NCBI GenBank assembly: GCA_018873245.2
Contig: JAEMBT020000002.1
Location: forward strand, 11,778,001 to 11,842,000
Origin: Archegozetes longisetosus
Taxonomy: Eukaryota > Arthropoda > Arachnida > Sarcoptiformes > Trhypochthoniidae
Direction of reading: 5' to 3'
Length of the DNA stretch: 64,000 nucleotides
The notes beneath the pieces are model-generated. The model saw nothing but the letters and a program-made list of their open reading frames with translations. It was not told the origin of the DNA and did not search any database. Both the position numbers and the translations under genes were made by a program. Below, in pieces: positions 50,530 through 61,604 of the stretch (position 1 is the first letter of the stretch; each line of letters begins with the position of its first letter).

Positions 50530-53500
50530 TGTTTAGAATTAAATATTAAATTTAATATTAGTCCCAACCGTCCGAAGACCAAACTATTTGTAACACAAAA
50601 AATAAACAATGCATTTGAGTTAATAGTGAATTTCATGACTTGCAATAATAGAGAAAATAGTGTAAAATACTAATACGTTTAGCACTAATTTGAGCGTTAA
50701 AAATGAGATGACATCAATTTATATAAGAGGAAGTTATCGATAAATTTTATAACAGATATTATAAGAGTTTCTCTATTAATGCTTTGAAAATATTTATATA
50801 AATATCAATAACTATCGATAGGATGCTATGCGGAATAAACTCTCATATTAGCCATAAATACCGGTAATAGAAATCTAGTTAAGCATCAAATGTGGAATAA
50901 TAACAAACGTAACCAAATAAATATAAACTATTAGATCGCTAAATACCTCTTATATGGCTTTACATCAATTTCTGAAAATTCATCGATAATCTGATTTTAA
51001 CAACGAATCGCATTATTATTATTATTCTTATTAGTATTTAGTATTTGGCACCAAATAATAGGAAACAAAGTTTGCGGAACACGAAACATATATCTGTATC
51101 TGAAATAGAAAGAAAACAAATTTAGTCAAACTAAAATTGGTTCTTGGCTTCATTTGTAACAAAAACTTAGTTCAAGTCAACTCTACTTCTAATATATTAT
51201 ACTCTTAGTTAAAGAGTGTCTCTAAAGACCGAGAATAAGTAAAGAATTGGGACACAAATCGATCCAAAACGATATGCATTTTCTTCATATTATGCGATCC
51301 AATGGTAGGAAACAATGGAAACAAACCAAATAATAAGAGATGCGATCAATGAATATGAGTCACAGACATGTCAAACAATTCGATATATTATATAAATGTG
51401 AGTCAAGGGCAGTACAACTCATTTCTATATATTATACTATTATTTATATCAATATTATTATTAATACTTTTACAACGAATTTATTTACTGGTCTAAATAT
51501 AAATTCGATGATTAAACACTTTGTTTTAGTTTATTATTGTTTCTAATTGAATAAATAACTCATTATTTACGACACTTTTGCACAGTATTTTTAATAGATA
51601 TTCACTAAACTTACCGTTTATTTAATGATTTAGTAATTTATTTGATCGACTTCATCGTTGAAATGAAATTTTTACTCGACAAATATCCAATGTTTATATA
51701 AGATGTTCAGATGTCAGCCATTTTACAATTGAAATACTAATAGTGTATTGCCTTTAACTGATAGGCGGAAAGATAGTTGAGTACCAAATATAAGCATTTA
51801 GTGCTTTAACTGTTTTGCTTACATTTCTCTTCTCCTCAAACCTGATTGAAGGCTTGAAACGCGCTTAAGTTGTGTTTGCTTTGAATTGCACATCATTCAT
51901 GATCACTGAAGTACACAAAAGTTTGATTTATTAACTTTTGATTGAGTCGATAACTTTTTCTTTTATCACTGAACAACTTTGTAACAATTATTGATCAATT
52001 TGAATTTGAAAACTTTTACAAATTCAAACAATTACTAAATCAAAAAACAATAGTCAAGCAAATAAAACACTTATAAACTCTATTCACAGATAACAAAAGT
52101 TTAGTGAAGTTTAATTGTTAACGTTCTCGGAACTAATAGAAACGTTTGACTTATCGTGAGCCTTAATATAAAAACCTGGAATGGATATAAAAGTTTGTTC
52201 TCTCATTCTCTATCTCTCTTTTCTGTTTGTTAAGAGGGATGTAAAGTAAAGTTAAGTTAAGTTAGTTTTCTAGGATATGCTATTGGGTCCATAGCCATCA
52301 TATTGGTTGTGCTATTTATACTTGCAATCTGACCGGTATTATGTTCTGTATTAATGCATGTCTTATATTCTTAAGCTTACAGTCATAGTATTACAGGTGC
52401 GCCGGCATTTCACTCTATTTTATAAAACAAGTTAACTGTAACTCAAAAATTATGGCATTATAGCTGACGTTAGTTTGTATGCTGTGCTCTATTATCAAGT
52501 GTTTAACTGCAATATCAAACTGATCTTTTTCATACATTATTTTGACTTATATTAAATTGTGCACTAATACTAACGATAATAATAATAATAATTGGAATAA
52601 TTGGCATACATTAAAAGTTTGCATAACTTAAACTGGCAAATAATATTGCTTAACCAGTACTGTGCATATAAATGACCTCTAGGTATCTGATGTGATAAGT
52701 GATGGCCTGTCCCTACAAATCAGTATTTATAAAATTAATGCTAAACAAAATATAGTTTAATCTATTGTAAGATAAGAAAGTTGTTGCGGCCCACTCATTG
52801 CATTTTTGAATAAAAAAGAAAATAAAAGGTAATATATCACACGCCAACTCTAATTCCAACTCCAACTCTATTGTAGTTGAAAGGAAACATAACTTTTTCA
52901 TCCACCTCTCATGATGATAGCTCTTTTGTTCTAGTATTGAGTTCAGTATAACTTTTATTACATCTATTGTGAAAAGTAAGAGAAAAAGTTGATAGAATTA
53001 TGAATCAATAGAGTTAGTGCATGAGTGCAATGTACTATCAGCTGATTTGCATTGAATCTAATTAACATAACAAATGTTAAACTGTAGAGTACCTTCTAAA
53101 AGCGAGTAGAAAATGTGTTTTGTTTTGCTAATTGTATCCTTAAACTCGTTAGGTATCTTATAATTATAACTTATCTGATAAGTTATATGTGAATGCGTGC
53201 GATCGATTTAATAATGAGATGCGTGAGATTTGTGATAGGGTTACTGATGCGTTCAACTTTTAATGCATTTTAAATATCTTTCCAATAATCGCTATTAGCT
53301 TATTGTTGTTCTGTTTTTAGCTCAATATCAGTTTAAGAGATATTAATCGATATTTTTATTTATGGAACTTAATTGAACTCTATGTTATGCTAATTTGACA
53401 TCATGTTAGATATTGACTCTGAGAACTGATTTTTATTTCGTTCAAAACTAATAAACTTGAATAAACTTGCATTGAATGTCAACTTTGATAGCTATAAACT

Positions 53501-56500
53501 TTTGATTTTTAGTTTGCATCAAGTCTCAAAATTAAAGCTTTCAAACCAGCATAATATTAAATGGTTTGCATACTTTAATCAAGGGTAAAAATAATCTTTA
53601 ACTTGATACATACGGAGGTGCTTCAGCTTTAATGCAAATTTATATTTCTCGAAAAGCTTAAATTATTACGAGACAATATCATAGGGTATAGTAGTTGTGG
53701 TAAGTCTTAAAAGCTTAACCTTTTAGTATATTTGGTTGAGACAAATTTATGTTTTCAAAACATCTTCGACAAGTTCATTATTAATCAGAAATATGGAAAT
53801 CTCCTATAATTAAGAGTCTATTTATCGTATCAAAACGTGATACCAATTCCTTAATGATTTTTATTAGCATAAAATTATTAACAAAATGAATTAAATAAAA
53901 TAGAAAAAAAACTCAGCATCTCTTGGGGCATATCCTCCCTTTACAATTGATCAGTTAAACCCTTAAACGAAGATGATTGAAGTCGAACTTTTATAAAATA
54001 CTTATTTGCAAAGCTTGATTGTATTGCATAATAATGATGGGTGTATCGACTATTTCAACAATTGGATCACGTTCACAGTCTCTAGTGCTCATCGGGCTCA
54101 CCACATCTCGATTATAGTAATTATTGTTTTGCATCTTTTCATATTATCTACGTTAGAATAAGTCCAATATCTATAATTAAACAGATAATAGTAATTATTG
54201 AGTATACGTTCAATATGAACTTTTTGGCCAAAATCATTTTATTATACAAATGCAAATATACATTTGAATAAATGTGAGTCGCTTAGATATTAACACAATT
54301 TAATCGAATGGATTTTTAATCAATTCTTTCAATGCTATTCATATGCATGCTTTACAATCAGTTGTCGTATTTTTTCATTATGAATATTGCACTTCTAGGA
54401 AATCGATTTTTTCATAGTCATACACGTTTTCACGGATAAGTCAAAGACTTTTCTCTTCTAACGTAACGAAAAGGTAGTAAAAAGTAAAAACTAATTACTG
54501 AGTATACAAAACAGATAATACAAAGTTGTGTATAAATTTATTACAAGTTAATGACTAAGTAATTAAGCAGAAGCGATGATTTATGTTGCAAAGTTTTTAA
54601 GCTAATGAGTTTCCTTAAATTTGAATCCCGTTTGAATCTAGTTAAAAATGGATAATACTATTCTTATGAAATCTATAAAAAGTAATGTTTATGATTAGCC
54701 TAATTACTTGTAATTAACAGTTTATGTTAGCTAAGTAAACTACTGAAGCTTTTGCTCATAATCTAAAGTTATGATTAGACACCTTCTGATTTATTAAACG
54801 CATAGATTTAGGGTAAATATTGTATCTCTAGTTCCTTGTATTTATCCTGAGCGCCAAATAGTAGAATTCCAAAAATCAAAAGTTAAAAATTTCTATAATA
54901 ATAGAGTTGAGAACTCCTACAATATATTTTAAATATGTATCAGTTTATTTTGAAGCATTTTAATAACTACTTTGGAGAAAATTTTCATAATTTTCATAAT
55001 TTTGCAGTTATCTTATGAAAGTTGGGAGTAATTTATTGCCTCTTAGATTTTTAAACTGTTTGCGTCCATTACAATTTCTATATTAGAGTTAATATCCGAA
55101 GATTAATGATCAATTTCTATTCTGGATTAAACTCAAGCAGCCTAAGGCTTTATAGTAAAAATTGGAGAATTCAATTCATAAATTTTAGGCCTAAAGCGGG
55201 TAATTAGAAAAATTCCGTGGGATGAGGTTCGTACAGTTATTGAAAATTTGTGTTTGATACTGATTTTTCCTGTGATTCCATTGTTTCAATTAATATTGAA
55301 CAATCAATCCATAGCTTACTTAGTTTGAACTCGCATTTATATTTATATCTTTTATTAAAACTCGAACCTCACATTTTTCAATTTCAAATCACAGCGATAA
55401 CTCATAAAAAGAACCCTATGATTCAGTTTAATTTAATTTCTTGAAACTTCTATTTGGGCCAAAATAAGTTTTAATAAAATTGTTGGTTGAGCCAAACAAA
55501 CAACTTGTGTTTGACTGCCTTTAGCAAAATTTGCTACCAAAATTATCATTGAAACGCTAGAAAATGTGGAACTTCATATTCTAAATTAAGCTAAAGAATG
55601 AATTTATAACATATCAATTAATAGAGCACGTCTTTCTATCAATGTAATTGGCAATAACTCAAACACAAACTTTTCAACTTTGTTATGGTTAGAATATTGT
55701 TTACAAACAACTTTGAAGTTTAAAGATGCCAAATATATTCAGCAATAATTTTAACGAGTAAGTTATGTCAAATAAGTTGCTAAAATTGATTGGTTTGCTA
55801 AATATACAACATTGTGTAGCTTATTTACTAGAAAAACAAATTTACTTAATCACGTTTATTTGCGCAGCGGGGTACCCAACGTATTATAAAACTATATAAA
55901 TAGTAAATTCTAGACATTCTCAATGACCTCTTGTTTCTCGATTGATTTTTTCATTACTATGCAACGAAATGCCTCACGAAATAAATCTAATTCTATGATT
56001 AACGAACTACAAGCTTTCGGCAATCGGTCGTACATTTAAATAAACTTAAAAAGTATGTTATAATGTAAAAACAATGGTCTGTTTGAAAGCTTAAACCCAT
56101 AATCTTTGGAAATATATTTACACAGATGTACTGCACTTCACTCAAATGAAGAACGAGTAAATATAATAACAGCTTTTATTTTCTTTTCTCTTTCTTTCCT
56201 TTCGGCTAAAAAGTAAAAATAAGAGATTAAGTACGTAATAAAAATTGTAAATTTTAGTTTCATAGCTGATTAATTATCACACCACTTAATTAGTTTGCAG
56301 TAAAAAACAATAACTCAAATGTGATTGAAGGCCTTATTTTGAGAGAAAAAGTCTTTAAAATGAAATCGATTTGTGTGAGCTGTGAATAGATTATTCGCAG
56401 AAGTGAGACCACTCCTAAGAAAGTGACGGAACTGCTAACTCCTGAGTTCTAATTTTGGTAGTGCGAGCCTAAATAATATTTATTCATCAGCATATTGGGT

Positions 56501-57119
56501 ATAATATGGGAAAAGTCAGGTTATTTGCACCATAATAACCCCTATTGTGATCAACTAGACCTTATTTAATAAAAGTAGTTTTTATTTTAAGATTTTTATG
56601 TGGGATAATATCTCTTAAGTAAAAGTTTTGTGACTTAGGTTCATTCAAATTGAAGTCAAACCCATCGGATATTTCAATTGATAAACAAATCAATAAAAAC
56701 TTCAGTTTTTAGTGAGGTAGTAATGAATAATGTGTCTAGATAGCACGCAATACATCATTATTTGCTTTGCTAATTGACAGCAGTAGTTTCAAAACAAGGA
56801 TCACTTTTGTTAAGCGTTCGCTTTAAAGTTCAGAATTAAATGTAAGTTAGAATGATCTCACTTTTCAACATAACTAACGTAAGATTACATGAGAGTCATC
56901 TTTAAATGCCAGCATATGGGAAAAAGATATTTTAAGCACAATTTTTGCAGTCTACTCCAAAAACTTATCTAAAAAAATGATGAAAACATGAAATACTTTT
57001 GGTATCTGTATGTGACATATTTATGATATACTATTTCGCAGATCTAATATAACGTTGCGCAAAGCAATTTATTTAATATATTACTAATATTTAAAGTATA
57101 AATTCATATTATCTATGAT
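50530..57119. other. 6.6 kb AT-rich intergenic region, nothing recognised
   Basis: Simple ATT/AAT trinucleotide runs occur near 51,010 and 52,575, and a short imperfect hexamer run (CCAACT-like) near 52,845-52,870. No exon, RNA gene or mobile element is supported on either strand. The left end should hold the promoter of the minus-strand KASH gene. Confidence 0.55.
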
Positions 57120-57960
57120 TGCAATGCTGACTGTCCACATATTTGTGGAACATTGATCCTCTTGTGAGGATCGGGTTCCCAAAGTTTATGATCTAATTCT
57201 TTGATGTCATCACTCAGTTTGTGCTCAAGTTTACTGCGATTATGTAAACGTGGGCTTAAGTTTTAACTTAATAAGTTTCGGTATCGTTAATCATCGTCGA
57301 AAGGTTTATCATAACAAATGCCTAACGAATATGCATGAACAGCTCTGGCGCAAAAAGTCGAGTCCACACTTGCAGTGAACTTCTGGTGCTATATATGCTG
57401 GCATTGGGTGTTCTCTCAGTGACTGCTTTTTCAATAGAAATACACATAAAGCCAAAGTCTGATATGAGTGGATCCCAATCGCGACCGAGTAAAAAGTTGT
57501 CGAGTTTGGTATCTCAATGAGTGATATCTTTGCTATGCGTATGAGAGATTCCTTCCATTATTTATTTAAGAGTTTTGGCCTGACTTTCCTTATAAGGATG
57601 TCTTGCTTTTTCCGTAACCTTTTTGATTGTTCCATTTTTGACTAATTCAATAAAAAACAAATACAAGTCTTGTTGTTTCGATGATTTCGTACGCTTCGAT
57701 AATGTACAGATGATTTAGTTTTTCATAATAATGGCTCCTTTATTCAAAAAGTTGCTTCAATCTTCCTCTACTTCTTTGACCTCCATTCTCTTGTATGCGA
57801 TCTAAGTGTTTAGTATTTGAGTCCTTATTGCTTGATATACATTAGCAAAAAATCCTTTATCAATAATGAACTGAAAGGTGGTACTGCAGGATTCGGTTAA
57901 ATTTGTTAATCCTCCGTATATGTTGTTAAACTCGTTCAGGAATTGTATGCTGTTTAAGTT
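57120..57960 (-). pseudogene. decayed serine/threonine protein kinase, testis-specific-kinase-like
   Basis: Read on the minus strand in shifting frames, kinase subdomains appear in order without introns: a degenerate glycine loop and strand beta 2 (DKGFFANVYQAI), HYYEKLNHLYIIEAYEII, then ETTRLVFVF, FIELVKNGTIKKVTEKA, EGISHTHSKDITH-stop-D where the catalytic-loop Arg codon is TGA (57514-57516), KLDNFLLGRDWDP with LISDFGFM, AYIAPEVHCKCGLD, AVHAYSLGICYDKPFDDD, and DHKLWEPDPHKRINVPQI. At least three frameshifts and several stops interrupt it. The LxDFGF and DNFLL pattern is closest to TSSK kinases. Lack of introns suggests a retrocopy. It cannot encode a full kinase. Confidence 0.75.
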
Positions 57961-58652
57961 AAAGGAGCAGTTCGTCTTATTTAATATACCCTAAGCTCAA
58001 CTTCTGAATATGAGCGTGACTTTTGACAATGTGGAATGGCTTAACGACTGAAGTCCAGGTTTACCATCTTTGATTAACCTTCAAGCATATTGTTACAAAT
58101 CACGCTCATGTTCATTATAGATGACTTGAAGTTTGGACTGAATTTTGAGCACAAGTAGAGCACTAAATTTTGAATGCCTATTGCAATTCAACTAAACTCA
58201 AATGCGAGTGTGATTTACAAAAATATCAGATTGCATGCATTTCATTCTATTAATACTTTATAATATACGCTTCGTATATCTTAACGGTATTACATTACTC
58301 TGAAAGTATACCGAATTTAGTTAGTGGTGGTTTAAGATGAGCATGTCATCACTCATCCCTGTTTGAGGAAATTTTTCCGCATTGAGGGTCAGTTGTGTCG
58401 ACAATTCTAATAAAATTTAGTCCAACATCTGACATCATTTGGGAGAGCACATTCAATAAATTAATTTTTAATGTGAGAACTTTTTGCTATTCAAACTTGT
58501 AATGGTCTTATTTATTGCCCAGAGATGTCACCAATAATGCTTTGCGTGCCATAACAAATTGAAACTGTTCTCAAGTTGTCAGTCAAATCTCAATTCAAAA
58601 CAATTTGCCTCTTATTAATTCAACTGATTGTCTACACATCATACAACTTGAG
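57961..58652. other. upstream region of GLOD4
   Basis: About 700 bases between the kinase pseudogene and the GLOD4 start. No TATA-initiator pair or coding segment was recognised; the GLOD4 promoter should lie here. Confidence 0.4.
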
Positions 58653-59709
58653 ATGTCTCGAAGAGCTCTTCACTTTGTTTTGAAAATTGGTAATCGAGTG
58701 AAAAACATTGAATTTTTCAGAAATATTTTAGGAATGAAAGTATGAAAAGGATTTTAGTTTGGTTTAAGTTTTGATTTGTTTATAAATTCGTATAAAATCA
58801 ATTTGAATATTAACATAAACATCATATCGATTTGAAAGGTTTTGCGACACGAAGAGTTCAAGGAACAATGCAAAGCATCGTGTAATGGACCATATGATGG
58901 ACAGTGGAGTAAAACTATGATTGGCTTCGGAGACGAACACAACCACTTTGTCCTCGAATTGACTTACAATTATGGAATAAGTCATTACAAGTTAGGAAAT
59001 GATTTGATTGCTATCACTATTCAGTCTAAGAAAGTCATTCAAAATATCAAAGCCAATAATTATCCGTCAGTCAATCAGAACGGTATCACTACTATCACGT
59101 CTCCCGATGGATATCAGTTCTGTGTTGTCGAACCCAATGATGACCAAACTGATCAGATCAGCAAAGTTAGTCTTTCGAGCTCTGATTTAGCTAAATCTCT
59201 TAAGTATTGGCACTCATTGCTTGACATGAATGTTTACGAGAGTCATGAAAACTCAGCGATTGTTGGATATGATCAAAATCAATGCAAATTAGAATTAGTT
59301 GACATCAAGAAGGATGTCAATCACGAGAAGGCCTTCGGAAGAATTGCCTTCTCTTGTCCTGAAAACCAATTGGAAACTATTGAATCGAGAGTGAAAAGTG
59401 AAAATCAAACTATTTTAACGCCACTCGTCAGTCTCGACACGCCTGGAAAAGCAACCGTTCAAGTGGTCATTTTGGCTGATCCTGATGGACATGAAATCTG
59501 TTTCGTTGGCGATCAAGCATTCAGACAATTGTCTCAAGTCGATAGCGAAGCTGACAAATTGTTGAACGAAGTATTACTTAAATTCAAAATTTATTTAGCT
59601 TGTAATGAAAATAATTTAAAATTGTATTTATATTCATTTAAAGGCTATGGAAAAAGACAAAAGCGACGAATGGTTTGAGAATAAGGGACTATCAAAGCAG
59701 AAAATTTGA
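58653..59709 (+). CDS. GLOD4: glyoxalase domain-containing protein 4
   Basis: Exons 58653-58739, 58839-59570 and 59644-59709, both introns phase 0, give 294 residues, close to the animal GLOD4 length. It starts [15 protein letters not shown] (first VOC beta-alpha unit) and continues [43 protein letters not shown], then the second VOC module: [52 protein letters not shown] and [20 protein letters not shown]. The last exon supplies [17 protein letters not shown], the conserved GLOD4 tail. The protein belongs to the vicinal-oxygen-chelate fold and in mammals is reported to be mitochondrial, with no firm enzymatic role. Its stop lies inside the coding end of OXSM on the opposite strand. Confidence 0.95.
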
Positions 59710-61240
59710 TATAATAAGTGAAGCATTGGTACCGCCAAACCCAAATGAATTTGTGATAGCAATTCGTCGATTTTTTGTATTCCATTCCTGTGGATTATTT
59801 GCCACTATATTTAGTTCTTTATCAATTGGTTCTTCTAAATTAATTGTCGGTGGAATTAATGAATTATAACACGAAAGTATTGTAAAGATCGCTTCGACAC
59901 TGCCGGCAGCGCCTAATAAATGACCAGTTGACCCTTTTGTACTTGTTATTGCAATATTTTTTGAATGTTCACCAAATAATTGTTTGATTGCAATTAATTC
60001 TGCTTTATCTCCTAATGGAGTAGAAGTGGCGTGGGAATTGATGTGAGTTACATCATCAAGTCTGATGTGCGCGTCATCGATGGACGCCTTCATGCACTCA
60101 AATGCTCCCTTTCCATCTTCTCGCGGGGCTGTTATGTGATTAGCGTCTCCTATCATTTGGATAAATATTTATAAATTAGTTCATTACGAAAGGTTATAAA
60201 CAGAAAGCGAACAAATGAATTTTTGGTTCCAATTACCTGACAAACCATAACCAATAATTTCTGCGTAGATTTTAGCTTTTCTGTTAAGTGCATGATTTAG
60301 TTCTTCGAGAACTACAAGTCCACAACCCTCTCCCATAACAAAGCCACATCTTTTACTATCGAAAGGACGCGATGCTTTGCTTGGATTGTCATTAAATTGT
60401 GTGCACAATGCTCTTATTCTTCGTAACCAAGCGATAACGGAATTGAACAAAAAATTTCATACATTAGTAAAATATCTATTTCTTAGCTTTGTTTCAATGA
60501 ATTCCTATTGATATTTTTAAATACCTCGCAAATGAAGCGATAGACAGAGGACTGATAACAGCTTCAGTTCCGCCGCAAATCATCACATCCGCAGCTCCGC
60601 GTTGTATAAAATTGAAAGCATCACCGATTGAATGAACACCAGTTGTACATGCAGTCGATACAGTGTGATTAGGTCCTGTCAGGCCGTATCTCATGCTTAT
60701 ATGTCCCGCAGGCATATTCATCAAAACTTTAGTTACAAAATGAGGACTAATTTTATTGAAACCCACATCTCTTAGAACTGTTCCACTTTCGACTACTTCA
60801 TCCACGTCAACCATTCCCATCCCAACGGCAACTCCTGTTTCTCTCTTATCACGTTCCTTAGTTGGTTTCCACTTGGCATCAGTTAAGGCTTCTTCAGCTG
60901 CTATTAAGGCATAAATCGTAGACTTTGACAAAGTTCTCAATTCATTTTTAGCAAAAGATTGCTCTAAACATAAGTCATTTTTTGGAACATAAGCTGCAAT
61001 TTTACACGGAATCGATTCATATCCACTGCCAATCACTTCAGTTATCCCACATCTGCCACTAATCAGATTATTCCAAACTTTTTCAACTCCAACACCAATG
61101 GGACTAACAATTCCGAGACCTGTCACCACAACTCGACATAATTCGTGAGTCTTTTCAGAAATTGTAGAGTAATTTATCAAACAAATGGCCCTATTTCTCA
61201 ACAAAAGTTTACTAAATTTTGGTCTTATTTTGATCAACAT
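59692..61240 (-). CDS. OXSM: mitochondrial 3-oxoacyl-ACP synthase (beta-ketoacyl synthase)
   Basis: Condensing enzyme of mitochondrial type II fatty-acid synthesis, which feeds lipoate production. Exons 61240-60525, 60418-60237 and 60149-59692 give 451 residues, matching animal OXSM. The basic, acid-poor N terminus ([18 protein letters not shown]) fits a mitochondrial targeting peptide, followed by [20 protein letters not shown]. The nucleophile Cys is in [16 protein letters not shown]; the two catalytic His are in [13 protein letters not shown] and [14 protein letters not shown]; the C terminus has [12 protein letters not shown]. Other family blocks are [10 protein letters not shown] and [20 protein letters not shown]. 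Introns are phase 2 and phase 1. All catalytic residues are present. It diverges from PNLDC1 across 364 bases. Confidence 0.96.
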
Positions 61241-61604
61241 TTAGATTATTTGATTATCACAATGAATATCTCGCCACTAGAAAGTTTTAAAAACTACTTT
61301 AATGTAAATATTTTCAAAAATCTTATCTCAATTCTAGACTTATTTTCTAATTTTTCTAACATTAAAAACGTCTGATATATTCGCATATAAAGTAATTAAA
61401 GGGGACGAAAATATTAAAACATAATTTGTTTTAACGAGAATATGATTGGGTCCCGTTTGCGCAAAACTATTGATCAATAGATTTGAGGGAAATGTGAAAA
61501 TTGGGAATAGTTTCTGTTTTTCGTACTTTCAATAAATTTGAATATTTTCTTATTCTGACTATTAAACTGAATATATTTTGTTATTTTATTTAATTAGATA
61601 CAAA
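61241..61604. promoter_or_regulatory. 364 bp divergent region between OXSM and PNLDC1
   Basis: The start codons of OXSM (minus, 61240) and the PNLDC1-type gene (plus, 61605) face away from each other. The interval must hold both promoters and 5' UTRs. No TATA box in a good position was identified, so a broad shared promoter is inferred. Confidence 0.4.

Noticed and set aside
52713..52901. Minus-strand ORF with an alternating Glu-Leu run
   Set aside because: The run comes from a short CCAACT-type simple repeat, and the rest of the ORF has no protein-like pattern.
57335..57520. Plus-strand 61-codon ORF with a hydrophobic segment
   Set aside because: It is antisense to the kinase pseudogene, whose minus-strand motifs explain the sequence.
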